From contig JAFDYF010000087.1 of the NCBI GenBank assembly GCA_018267575.1, forward strand, positions 1-55,107: DNA of 55,107 bases. The letters are read 5' to 3'. The translations under genes were made by a program, and so were the position numbers. Source of the stretch: Bacteroidota bacterium. GTDB taxonomy: Bacteria > Bacteroidota > Bacteroidia > Chitinophagales > Chitinophagaceae. The notes below the pieces were generated by a model. That model saw only the letters and a list, made by a program, of their open reading frames with translations. It was not told the origin of the DNA and ran no database searches. Positions 35,956-44,101 of this stretch are shown here, piece after piece (position 1 is the stretch's first letter; the number at the start of each line of letters is the position of its first letter).

Positions 35956-36665
35956 TGCTCAAATGCATTGCCGTTGACGATGAGCCTTTAGCGCTCGAAC
36001 TATTGGAAGACAATATCAGTAAACTCCCCTATTTGCAATTGGTGGGTAAATGTAGCAATGCCATCGAGGCCATGAAAATGCTACAATCACAGTCGGTTGA
36101 TTTAATTTTCCTCGACATACAAATGCCCGGTCTAACAGGACTCCAGCTCATACAAAGCCTCTCGCAAAAACCCATGATTATCCTAGTTACTGCCTATGAG
36201 AAATTTGCATTGGATGGCTTCAATCTGGACGTGGTGGACTATCTGGTAAAACCCGTGCCACTGGAACGTTTCATCAAAGCCTGTAATAAAGCCTGGGAGC
36301 TTCACCAATTAAAATCAAATACAGGACAACCCAATACCTCGGCCGCCGAATATTTTTTCGTGAATGTGGATTACAGTCTGCTAAAAGTCAGTTTTGCCGA
36401 TATCATTTGGGTGGAGGGGCTCAAAGACTATCTCAAAATACATTTGAAAAGTAGTAGCAAAGCAATCATTACCCGAATGAGCATGAAAACCATGGAAGAA
36501 CAATTGCCAACCCAAAAATTTATACGGATACATAAATCCTATATCGTTTCCGTTGACCATATCACCGCCATTAGAAAAAACAGTGTTTTTATGAACCTAA
36601 TAGAGCTACCTGTTGGGGAGAGTTATAAAGACAGCATATCCTATCTAACCGGTAAATCCAATTGA
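35955..36665 (+). CDS. LytR/AlgR-type response regulator
   Basis: A 236-residue DNA-binding regulator. The receiver domain is at 1-120: Asp10/Asp11-type acidic pair in AVDDEPLAL, phosphoacceptor Asp54 in IFLDIQMPG, Thr/Lys switch residues in VTAYEKF and DYLVKPV. The LytTR domain runs from about 135 to 233 (FFVNVDYSLLKVSFADIIWVEGLKDYLKIHL ... RIHKSYIVSVDHITAIRKN). The chosen ATG overlaps the kinase stop. LytTR regulators usually bind direct repeats upstream of target genes; the GH3 gene 48 bp downstream may be one target or part of the operon. Confidence 0.93.
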   Translation: MLKCIAVDDEPLALELLEDNISKLPYLQLVGKCSNAIEAMKMLQSQSVDLIFLDIQMPGLTGLQLIQSLSQKPMIILVTAYEKFALDGFNLDVVDYLVKPVPLERFIKACNKAWELHQLKSNTGQPNTSAAEYFFVNVDYSLLKVSFADIIWVEGLKDYLKIHLKSSSKAIITRMSMKTMEEQLPTQKFIRIHKSYIVSVDHITAIRKNSVFMNLIELPVGESYKDSISYLTGKSN

Positions 36666-36713
36666 CATACCTCTTTCTGCTTTTAATAACTATTTTAAAA
36701 AAATCAACAAACA

Positions 36714-39101
36714 ATGTACAAATTACGAACTGCTTTTGCCACTCTACTATTGGGCCTTACCATTTTATTTTCAGATAAGGCAGGTGCACAAAACCTAGCC
36801 AGCAATAAAAAGCCACTACCTCAATTGGGGAAGAGCCCAATCAAAGAAATCATTTCAGCCATGACATTGGAAGAGAAAGTAAATTTCGTTGTGGGCAATG
36901 GATTTAAGATGCCCGGCGTAACCCCACAAGGCCCCACAATTGGACAAACAAAAGACAAAGTGCCCGGTGCCGCTGGCACTACCTATGCCATACCCAGATT
37001 GGGGATACCGGGCATGGTTGTATCTGATGGCCCTGCTGGTGTTCGCATTGACCCCATCAGAAACCAAGACAGTAGCATAACCTTTTATGCCACAGCTTGG
37101 CCCGTTGGTACACTGCTCGCTTCTTCCTGGGATACTGCTTTGGTAAGAAAAACAGGAGCTGCATTCGGCAATGAAGTACATGAATATGGAATTGATGTGC
37201 TGTTGGGCCCCGGCATGAATATCCATCGCAATCCTTTGGGCGGCCGCAATTTTGAGTACTATTCCGAGGACCCCTTGGTGAGTGGCCGTATGGCTGCTGC
37301 ATTGGTGAATGGTATACAGAGCAATGGGGTGGGTACATCCATCAAACATTTTGTTGCCAACAATCAGGAGACCGACCGTAACAGTGTGAACAGCATTGTG
37401 AGCGAAAGAGCCTTGAGAGAAATTTACCTGAAAGGTTTTGAGATCGCCGTGAAAGAATCCCACCCATGGACGGTAATGAGTTCCTACAACTATTTAAATG
37501 GCACTTATGCCTCTCAAAGTCACGACCTGCTGACGAATATCTTGCGTAACGATTGGGGCTATAAAGGTTTTGTAATGACAGATTGGTTTGGTGGAAACGA
37601 TCCTGTTGCCCAGATGAATGCAGGCAATAATTTGTTGATGCCGGGCACACCAGAGCAAAGCAAAAAAATAATGGCGGCTGTGCAAAGCGGTAAATTATCA
37701 GAAAAAATATTGGATGAAAATATCGCTGGCATATTGAATATACTGGTGAAATCACCTGCCTTTAAATCTTATCACTTTTCAAATAGCCCCGACCTTAAAA
37801 AACATGCCGAGCTATCCAGAATGGCCGCTGCTGAAGGTATGGTGTTATTAAAGAACAATAACAATGCCTTGCCCCTAACCAGCAACATCCATAAAATAGC
37901 ACTCTTTGGCATTGACGGCTATGACCTGATCGCTGGCGGTACAGGAAGTGGCGATGTGAACAAAGCCTATACCATTCCATTGGATAAAGGTTTGAGCAAT
38001 GCGGGCTTTGAGGTAGATCCGGAACTAAAAGATGTCATGAAAAAATACATTGCTGAAGAAAAAATAAAGCACCCTAAAAAAAGCTTTATCGAGGAGTTCA
38101 TGAACCCAACCCCACCGATTGTGGAATTCGCGATGGATAAACAAACCATCAGCAAAAAAGCAGCCGAATCGGATATCGCTATTATTGCGATTGGCAGGAA
38201 TGCAGGGGAAGGCCATGACCGCAACCTTCCGGGCGACTATTATCTTACTGAAACAGAAAAGGCTTTGATTAAAAACGTATCCAATGCCTTTCATGAACAA
38301 CACAAAAAAATCATTATTGTATTGAATATTGGTGGGGTGATTGATGTTTCCGAATGGAGGGATGATCCTGATGCTATCCTTTTGGCATGGCAACCCGGTC
38401 AAGAAGGCGGCAATGCCATCACCGATGTGCTCAGTGGAAAAGTTGATCCATCTGGAAAATTGGCCACTAGTTTTCCTTACCATTATAATGATGTGCCCTC
38501 TGCCAAAAACTTCCCGGGTAAAGAGTTTCCCGAGAAAGCTACAACTGGCGCACTGGGCATGAAATTAATCCCGGCCGAAGTGATTTACGAAGAAGGCATT
38601 TATGTGGGTTATCGTTATTATAACAGTTTCCATGTAAAGACGGCCTATGAGTTTGGTTATGGCTTATCCTATTCCCATTTCGATTATAAGAGCCTCAAAT
38701 TAAGCAGTACTGATTTCAAGAACCAGATAACCGCATCGGTTACCATCACCAATACCGGCAAGTCAGCAGGGAAAGAAGTGGTACAACTTTATATTAGTGC
38801 GCCTGCAAAGAAAATGGATAAACCTTCAGAGGAATTGAAAGCGTTTGCCAAAACAAAACTATTGGCACCAGGCCAATCGCAAACACTTAGCTTTATCATT
38901 AAAGCCAGTGACCTTGCTTCCTTCGATTCAAATACTTCTTCGTGGGTGGCAGAAGCCGGGGAATACACTTTAAAAATCGGTGCTTCTTCTTTGGATATCA
39001 GGCAAACAAAAAAATTCCAACTAGACAAAGAACTGGTCACTGGCAAAACCAGTAAATCGTTAGTACCTAAAATAGAAATTAATGAAATGAAAAACCAATA
39101 G
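36714..39101 (+). CDS. GH3 beta-glucosidase-type hydrolase
   Basis: A 795-residue exported glycoside hydrolase. After the signal peptide (ends KAGAQ), the (beta/alpha)8 domain holds the nucleophile Asp in KGFVMTDWFGGND, with the substrate-binding DGPAGVR and KHFVANNQE segments. The second sandwich domain has LKNNNNALPLT, the GRNAGEGHDR segment that normally carries the acid/base, and LLAWQPGQEGGNAI. A fibronectin-III-like domain ends the protein (ITNTGKSAGKEVVQLYISAP). The family cleaves beta-glucosides from non-reducing ends. It likely acts in the periplasm. It is 48 bp after the LytTR regulator and ends at a strong terminator. Confidence 0.93.
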   Translation: MYKLRTAFATLLLGLTILFSDKAGAQNLASNKKPLPQLGKSPIKEIISAMTLEEKVNFVVGNGFKMPGVTPQGPTIGQTKDKVPGAAGTTYAIPRLGIPGMVVSDGPAGVRIDPIRNQDSSITFYATAWPVGTLLASSWDTALVRKTGAAFGNEVHEYGIDVLLGPGMNIHRNPLGGRNFEYYSEDPLVSGRMAAALVNGIQSNGVGTSIKHFVANNQETDRNSVNSIVSERALREIYLKGFEIAVKESHPWTVMSSYNYLNGTYASQSHDLLTNILRNDWGYKGFVMTDWFGGNDPVAQMNAGNNLLMPGTPEQSKKIMAAVQSGKLSEKILDENIAGILNILVKSPAFKSYHFSNSPDLKKHAELSRMAAAEGMVLLKNNNNALPLTSNIHKIALFGIDGYDLIAGGTGSGDVNKAYTIPLDKGLSNAGFEVDPELKDVMKKYIAEEKIKHPKKSFIEEFMNPTPPIVEFAMDKQTISKKAAESDIAIIAIGRNAGEGHDRNLPGDYYLTETEKALIKNVSNAFHEQHKKIIIVLNIGGVIDVSEWRDDPDAILLAWQPGQEGGNAITDVLSGKVDPSGKLATSFPYHYNDVPSAKNFPGKEFPEKATTGALGMKLIPAEVIYEEGIYVGYRYYNSFHVKTAYEFGYGLSYSHFDYKSLKLSSTDFKNQITASVTITNTGKSAGKEVVQLYISAPAKKMDKPSEELKAFAKTKLLAPGQSQTLSFIIKASDLASFDSNTSSWVAEAGEYTLKIGASSLDIRQTKKFQLDKELVTGKTSKSLVPKIEINEMKNQ

Positions 39102-39126
39102 CCGGTACTAATAATAGTTAATAAAT

Positions 39127-39160
39127 AAAAGCGCTGTTGATCAACAGCGCTTTTATTTTA
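39127..39160. terminator. Bidirectional terminator between GH3 and cytochrome c genes
   Basis: AAAAGCGCTGTTGA / TCAACAGCGCTTTT: a 14-bp perfect palindrome followed on the plus strand by more T residues and preceded by A residues, so it can end transcription from both sides. Lies 25 bp after the GH3 stop and 9 bp before the cytochrome c stop. Confidence 0.85.
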
Positions 39161-39169
39161 TTTGTTAAT

Positions 39170-39577
39170 CTATTTTTTCAAAGTGCGCACAAACACAACC
39201 AAGTTCCAAATGTCTTCCTGATCAGGAATTTTTTTCTTGAAACTAGGCATATCATCACGCCCTTCAGAAATTTTGTAGAATAGAGAGCCATCGCTTTGCG
39301 ATTGTGAGGAGGATTTTGAAAAATCACCTGGCTGCGTTTTTAGTTGAGCTGCTTTATTTCCATCGCCCAAGCCTTGCTTACCATGGCAGGATGCACAATG
39401 CTGCATCCAAAGCGTTTTTCCTGCAGCGATTGATTCAGAATTGGATTTTACAGGATTAGCCATTTTTGCATTTTTCTCAGGCACAGACCAAGGTTTTGGC
39501 TGTTGATCTGTTTTGAACGCAATGCTCAAAAAACTTGCTGCTAGCACAGAGGCAGCCATCATTAAATTCCGTTTCAT
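39170..39577 (-). CDS. Small c-type cytochrome
   Basis: A 135-residue exported monoheme cytochrome. The signal peptide is at residues 1-21, the heme site is CASCH (Cys61, Cys64, His65), and Met110 in DDMPSF is a good axial ligand. The size and fold fit a class I cytochrome c that carries electrons in the periplasm. It lies at the end of a minus-strand group with three other predicted redox or barrel proteins, 56 bp downstream of the DUF5777 gene. Confidence 0.9.
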   Translation of the reverse strand: MKRNLMMAASVLAASFLSIAFKTDQQPKPWSVPEKNAKMANPVKSNSESIAAGKTLWMQHCASCHGKQGLGDGNKAAQLKTQPGDFSKSSSQSQSDGSLFYKISEGRDDMPSFKKKIPDQEDIWNLVVFVRTLKK

Positions 39578-39633
39578 TGAATGCTTGTTTTAGTTAGTAA
39601 ATATAAAAATCTTCTATTTAAAATCTACGTTTT

Positions 39634-40560
39634 TTAAAAATTCCATAGCCTTGAAATGTTAAACCCAATCAGAAACTGTCCCTTGCTAAAATCGTTCTGG
39701 TTGTATACACTATTGTTTTGTGGTAGCACATAGCCATAGTTCCCTGCAAAAATTTGGAAAGTATGACCACTTGTTGCCATCTCAATACCAAAGGCAATAT
39801 TGGGATGGGGATTGTTCATTGGGTTTTGTGTAAGGGGCTGGTCATAGTCAACAATAATGGCGGTCTTGGGCGAAATTTTGTATCTGCCCAGAAACGAAAG
39901 CGTGAAATTGTCGTTCTTCAATTGGGGTTGCACTTTTCCTGCAGTGTCCAAATACCCAGCTACATTATTGAAATGCGATAAGGAAAGACTGGCTTGAACT
40001 GAAAAGTTGTTGGTCACTTTTCTCGCCACACTGATCTGGTTAAAAAAAGAAAAACGGTCAGAGCTGGTCACAAAAATAGTGGTGGCGTCAGCACGGCGGG
40101 TATCCATCAAAATATTTCCATAATAAGAAACGCTCACAGGCATGGAACCATCCTTGGTTTGTTTAAAAATGGCATACTTAAGATTAAGGTCAACCTGTGT
40201 GCGGTCGCTACAGGCACCAAACCCAACCTGAAGGTTTTTGATGGGCACATAGCTAAAACCAAGCCGCATGATAGCACTGGAAAAAATCCCATAGAGATCC
40301 CGAATGCCATTGGTAGTAGTGCCAAAGCGATGTTGGATATCAAACTCGAAAGTTCCTTTCACTGGCACCATCACCGTCTGGTTATCGATAATCGAGCTTC
40401 CGTCAAATGTATTTTTGGTAAATGATTTTTTCTTTACCACCTGTTGCGTTTCCGCTGTGGAGTCCTGCGCATACAAGTGTCCCATGCCCATGATACAGAT
40501 CGCGAACAGTAAGCAGTATATGCGGGTTAAAAAATGTATTCTGATATTTCTATTTTCCAT
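39634..40560 (-). CDS. DUF5777 family beta-barrel protein
   Basis: A 308-residue exported protein. The start at 40560 gives signal peptide MENRNIRIHFLTRIYCLLFAIC..YAQD; the longer frame start is not used because the upstream gene ends there. The body has the DUF5777 signature (FEFDIQHRFGT, GIFSSAIMRLGFSYVPIKNLQVGFG) and ends in an amphipathic strand with a terminal Phe (QFLIGFNISRLWNF), as outer-membrane barrels do. It is 10 bp downstream of the CX4CH lipoprotein gene and likely cotranscribed. Function unknown; a porin-like or redox-complex outer-membrane part is an inference. Confidence 0.85.
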   Translation of the reverse strand: MENRNIRIHFLTRIYCLLFAICIMGMGHLYAQDSTAETQQVVKKKSFTKNTFDGSSIIDNQTVMVPVKGTFEFDIQHRFGTTTNGIRDLYGIFSSAIMRLGFSYVPIKNLQVGFGACSDRTQVDLNLKYAIFKQTKDGSMPVSVSYYGNILMDTRRADATTIFVTSSDRFSFFNQISVARKVTNNFSVQASLSLSHFNNVAGYLDTAGKVQPQLKNDNFTLSFLGRYKISPKTAIIVDYDQPLTQNPMNNPHPNIAFGIEMATSGHTFQIFAGNYGYVLPQNNSVYNQNDFSKGQFLIGFNISRLWNF

Positions 40561-40570
40561 TTTACAGAGT

Positions 40571-40969
40571 TTAATTGTTTTTGGCACCTTGTTTTATCCA
40601 AGCGAGCATCAGCCCATTGATGTTTGAAGGGTTGTTGGAAGACCCCAGCGGCATGGCCGCTGCTTCCTTGCCTGTAAGCCATAGGTACACAATACTTTTC
40701 TCAGGTGTAGCAATATTGATATAGTTTCCATTTACCAATGCGCTATATGCCGTTGCACTTGATAAGTTGGGCGCAACACTACCACTATGGCATCCGCTTT
40801 TGGCACAGCTAGACCCGAGTATCGGTACCAGATCCTTGCTAAAGCTGACCGTCTTGGTAACAGCGGGAGTATTGTCCTCCAGCACTGTAACCGTCTTAGT
40901 ACAGCCTATTATGGCAACCCAACCCATTGCTATGACCAACAGAGGCAATCCTATTTTTTTCTTTGACAT
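40571..40969 (-). CDS. Lipoprotein with CX4CH heme-like motif
   Basis: A 132-residue lipoprotein. The start at 40969 gives a signal peptide with lipobox IIGC (Cys23). A heme-type motif SCAKSGCHSG has Cys55, Cys60 and His61, spaced as CX4CH instead of the usual CXXCH. A Met-Pro segment (AAAMPLG) may give an axial ligand. CX4CH hemes are known in some tetraheme cytochromes c3, so heme binding is possible but unproven. It is followed closely by the DUF5777 barrel and preceded by the ethylbenzene-dehydrogenase-like gene. Confidence 0.75.
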   Translation of the reverse strand: MSKKKIGLPLLVIAMGWVAIIGCTKTVTVLEDNTPAVTKTVSFSKDLVPILGSSCAKSGCHSGSVAPNLSSATAYSALVNGNYINIATPEKSIVYLWLTGKEAAAMPLGSSNNPSNINGLMLAWIKQGAKNN

Positions 40970-41005
40970 GGTCTTTGTTTTTGATGGTGAAAGAACTGCC
41001 AAATA

Positions 41006-42367
41006 TTATTTCTGGAATGTCAATGTTAGGTTTGGCTGAATACCATGTTGATAATTCGATTGATTCCAGATGGCTATCCCAAACTGTTGGTCTGCCAGAT
41101 TGGAGAAATCGATATCCTGCTTAAGCACATCCCCTGTTTTTAAAGCACGTTTGTATTCAACCACCCAACCTGAACCGGTGTATACAGCGGCACAAGCAAT
41201 ATCTGCCCGGCCACCAACCAATGGTACTGCGATATAAGCAGCAATGGATTTGGCAGCAGTGGGTCCTGTAACGGCATCGCCCGTACGCTGATAGTCAGTA
41301 CCCGTGGTTGGGTCAATCTTTGAACCGTCGTTGAGCGTGAGCACACCCAAAGAGTCAACAGCAACCACTTTTTTTGCAACAGCACCCCCAGTGTCACTAA
41401 TCATAATAAAATTGGTATTGGAACCAGGGATCACCCACATCGGCACTGAAACAGAAGTGCTGGATCCTGTAATCTTTAAGTTTTGGGAATTATTGACCTC
41501 ACCTTGTGTTGGAGATACGGTATAGTTTGGACGGTAGGGCCATGTCGCAGAGGCCGTTCCATCGGGAGAAATGCCGTCAACATGCCTACCATTCGCGTTG
41601 CCGCCGGTGATATTCCAGATGGAGGGACCGCCTGCCCAATCCTGATAATTGTCATCCATATAGTTGAGGCTGGCGTCTTTGCCTATATAGCCCAGTCTTG
41701 CCCACCACATATCAATCTTTTCAGCTGCACCATTGGTATAGTGGTTACCGCTATTTGCATTTGAAGTAAATACCGCAGGATTTTTGGAATAGTCCATATA
41801 TGGAGTGAACACGTGGCAGCTTGCATAGCAGGTCTGCCCAGTGAACAAAGGAGTTGATGAATCGATATTCCAGAGCATGGCCAGCTTGTCCTCACCAAAC
41901 CCACTTCTGGTGAGCACACCATTCACATCATAACTATTGCTGGATGGTTCTTTCTGCCAGCCTGTTGCCTTACCGGGATTGTTTACTGAAGGGTTGAAAT
42001 ACCAAGGTGCCACGTTTACGCTTTTACCCGCATCGGCCCATTCTACCAGAAAATAAATATTTTGGGCATCATACATCGACCTGATGGTTGCAGGGTATTG
42101 ATTACCGCTATAACCCGCAAAAAGACCATTCCCTGGATCAGGAACAGCGGGGGTCACACTCAGCTTTGTTGCCTTGGCCCAAATGGGGTCAATAGTACCA
42201 TCAATTGTAGGGGCAGTAGCTGTCTTCAAAGATACAAGCGTAGTTGAATTGGTACCGGAAGAACTTGGCATGATGACCTGATCATTCTTTACACAGCTTA
42301 CTGCATAACCAATGACACATACCATGGTTGACATAATCCAGATTTTTCTGTTTTTTACATAGTTCAT
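41006..42367 (-). CDS. Ethylbenzene-dehydrogenase-like heme-binding lipoprotein
   Basis: A 453-residue lipoprotein. The start at 42367 gives a signal peptide with lipobox AVSC (Cys25). The body has the EB_dh (ethylbenzene dehydrogenase gamma-subunit-like) pattern: PTIDGTIDPIWAKA, then MYDAQNIYFLVEWAD, and KLAMLWNIDSS. A CYASCH segment (Cys180, Cys184, His185, CX3CH) may be a further heme or metal site. This domain binds heme b in the gamma subunits of related molybdenum enzymes. It begins the minus-strand redox cluster, with a promoter box 38 nt upstream (42405-42412). Confidence 0.85.
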   Translation of the reverse strand: MNYVKNRKIWIMSTMVCVIGYAVSCVKNDQVIMPSSSGTNSTTLVSLKTATAPTIDGTIDPIWAKATKLSVTPAVPDPGNGLFAGYSGNQYPATIRSMYDAQNIYFLVEWADAGKSVNVAPWYFNPSVNNPGKATGWQKEPSSNSYDVNGVLTRSGFGEDKLAMLWNIDSSTPLFTGQTCYASCHVFTPYMDYSKNPAVFTSNANSGNHYTNGAAEKIDMWWARLGYIGKDASLNYMDDNYQDWAGGPSIWNITGGNANGRHVDGISPDGTASATWPYRPNYTVSPTQGEVNNSQNLKITGSSTSVSVPMWVIPGSNTNFIMISDTGGAVAKKVVAVDSLGVLTLNDGSKIDPTTGTDYQRTGDAVTGPTAAKSIAAYIAVPLVGGRADIACAAVYTGSGWVVEYKRALKTGDVLKQDIDFSNLADQQFGIAIWNQSNYQHGIQPNLTLTFQK

Positions 42368-42404
42368 GATTACTTGTTTTAGGTTAGACTTAAAATTGAT
42401 TGAA

Positions 42405-42412
42405 CAAAAATA
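42405..42412 (-). promoter_or_regulatory. Promoter -7 box for the redox cluster
   Basis: TATTTTTG on the minus strand, exact TAnnTTTG, 38 nt before the ATG at 42367. Confidence 0.55.
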
Positions 42413-42589
42413 GATGGGGATCATGGGGAGGATTATGACATCAGTCATTGTTAATGATGAGTTAAATCAGTAGGTATACATGACTGTTAAATGCTCATCT
42501 CAAGGAAAATGAAAAACTAAATAATGGAGTGTACGCCTTAGTGCAAGAAATAGGCACTTTTGTGTAGTACTTGCAAAAAAAATCAGACA

Positions 42590-42618
42590 CAAAAAAACCC
42601 ATTGATTGCTCAATGAGT
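42590..42618 (-). terminator. Terminator of the 65-residue ORF
   Basis: On the minus strand ACTCATTG, 6-nt loop, CAATGGGT (one G-T pair), then seven T residues. It lies 53 bp past the end of the small ORF and supports that ORF as a real transcript. Confidence 0.75.
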
Positions 42619-42670
42619 CTGATGCATAAAAAATCTATTTTCTAATATTAATTAATAGTATTAAATCTCG

Positions 42671-42868
42671 CTACAGTGGATCGTTCTTTTTCTGCTTATA
42701 ATACACACAGAAAGGATAGGTTTTTACCATTTCGTTTTGCTTTTGCAAAAAGTCTTCCTTGGGAGGAGGGACAGAAAATTTGATTTTGTTTGTAGTCAAT
42801 GAATAACTACCCTTTGGTTGTGGCAAGTTGGCTAAACCAACTTGTGGTATTTGTGATTGCGTTTTCAT
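42671..42868 (-). CDS. Small hypothetical protein, 65 residues
   Basis: A 65-residue, Pro/Gln/Lys-rich hydrophilic protein without a signal peptide or recognised domain (PQPKGSYSL, SVPPPKEDFLQ, YPFCVYYKQKK). It is followed by an intrinsic terminator at 42590-42618. Two overlapping minus-strand -7 candidates at 43015-43032 could drive it. It does not overlap another gene. It may be a small regulator, a peptide precursor or a host-interaction peptide; none of this is shown. Confidence 0.55.
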   Translation of the reverse strand: MKTQSQIPQVGLANLPQPKGSYSLTTNKIKFSVPPPKEDFLQKQNEMVKTYPFCVYYKQKKNDPL

Positions 42869-43177
42869 GTGACATCGTTTTAGGTTTAAAATATTGGATG
42901 AAGTGATAAAAAACTAGTACCCACACAGCGTCATTTATTGAAAGGCACGGATAAATCGATTTCGAAGGGGGGATTGTTATCGGGAGTAGATTCGATATTT
43001 TTCAATAAACATATCAAATATATACAAAAATATTTAATATTCCAATTTAATTTGCCCTTCCTTTAAACAATATCAATTATGTTAGCCTTTGCAGACCTTG
43101 GCAAAAGCTTTTAAAAAAATAACGAAGCCATCATTCACCCAAGCTTACTAAATTGAGGTTTCAAAAATTGAAGCATT
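42869..43177. other. Intergenic region before the esterase
   Basis: About 309 bp, very AT-rich. The only signals are two overlapping CAAAnnTA boxes (minus strand) at 43015-43022 and 43025-43032, and a near box TAGCCTTTG (plus strand) at 43083-43091 upstream of the esterase. In such AT-rich DNA they may be chance. No ORF seen. Confidence 0.5.
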
Positions 43178-44065
43178 ATGAATGGCAAGCATATACTCTG
43201 TACTCTTTTTCTCCTATTGGCAATGGCAGTTTCCCACGCACAGAACAGTGGCAAAGTGATTGAACAACAAGTTGTCAAAAGCCAAATACTGAACAAAAAC
43301 GTGAAGTACACGATTTATTTCCCCGCAGATTACGACCATTCACAAAGGAGCTATCCTGTTGTATACTTGTTGCACGGATATACTGACGACAATACGGGTT
43401 GGCTGCAGTTTGGCGAAATAAACCGCTATGCAGACAAGGCCATTGCGGAGGGCACCATCCCGCCGATGATTATTGTGATGCCCAATGGGGACTCTAGTTG
43501 GTATATCAATTCTTACGATGGAAAGGAAAAATATGAGGATTTTTTCGTGAAAGAATTTATTCCAACGATCGAAAAAACATATCGGATCAAATCTGAAAGA
43601 AAATACCGTGGTATCGCAGGTCTTTCCATGGGTGGTTATGGAACCCTAATCTATTCCCTCAAATATCCAGAACTTTTTGTAGCAGCGGCCCCTTTGAGTG
43701 CGGGCGTTTTTACCGATGATGAGGTTGCGAACATGAGGGACGAAAATTATGAGACGGTGCTTGGCCCCTTGTATGGACATAATCTAAAGGGAAATGCCCG
43801 GTTGAACCAGGCTTGGTATAAAAACTCAATCCTTAAAATAGTGGAAACCAAGAGTACCGATGATTTAAAAAAAGTACGCTATTGGATCGATTGCGGGGAT
43901 AAGGATTTTTTGACCAAAGGCAATTGCATGCTGCACCTAGCACTGACCGACAAACATGTGCCACACGAATTTAGGGTTCGTGAGGGATCTCATAGCTGGA
44001 CCTATTGGCGCACAGGCATTACAGATGCCTTGCAATTTATTGGACAGAGTTTCCATCAACAATAA
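43178..44065 (+). CDS. Secreted alpha/beta-hydrolase esterase
   Basis: A 295-residue exported esterase of the PF00756 type (esterase D / feruloyl or acetylxylan esterase relatives). Signal peptide ends at SHAQ (residue 22). Ser150 in GLSMGGYG is the nucleophile; the acid is likely in DCGDKDF and the His in GSHSWTYW. The VVYLLHGYTDDNTGW segment forms the oxyanion-hole side. It probably removes acyl groups from sugars in the periplasm or outside. It is transcribed alone and converges with bshC. Confidence 0.9.
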   Translation: MNGKHILCTLFLLLAMAVSHAQNSGKVIEQQVVKSQILNKNVKYTIYFPADYDHSQRSYPVVYLLHGYTDDNTGWLQFGEINRYADKAIAEGTIPPMIIVMPNGDSSWYINSYDGKEKYEDFFVKEFIPTIEKTYRIKSERKYRGIAGLSMGGYGTLIYSLKYPELFVAAAPLSAGVFTDDEVANMRDENYETVLGPLYGHNLKGNARLNQAWYKNSILKIVETKSTDDLKKVRYWIDCGDKDFLTKGNCMLHLALTDKHVPHEFRVREGSHSWTYWRTGITDALQFIGQSFHQQ

Positions 44066-44101
44066 AACTTTTGGCAATCTCAAGCAAAGAGTAGATAGAT
44101 T

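Larger units (their letters stand above)
42368..42670. other. Intergenic region upstream of the redox cluster
   Basis: About 303 bp. Holds the promoter box of the redox cluster (42405-42412) and the minus-strand terminator of the 65-residue ORF (42590-42618). No ORF or RNA gene found between them. Confidence 0.6.

Noticed and set aside
36855..37463. 202-residue minus-strand ORF inside the GH3 gene
   Set aside because: Shadow of a strongly conserved GH3 region; no family match in that frame.
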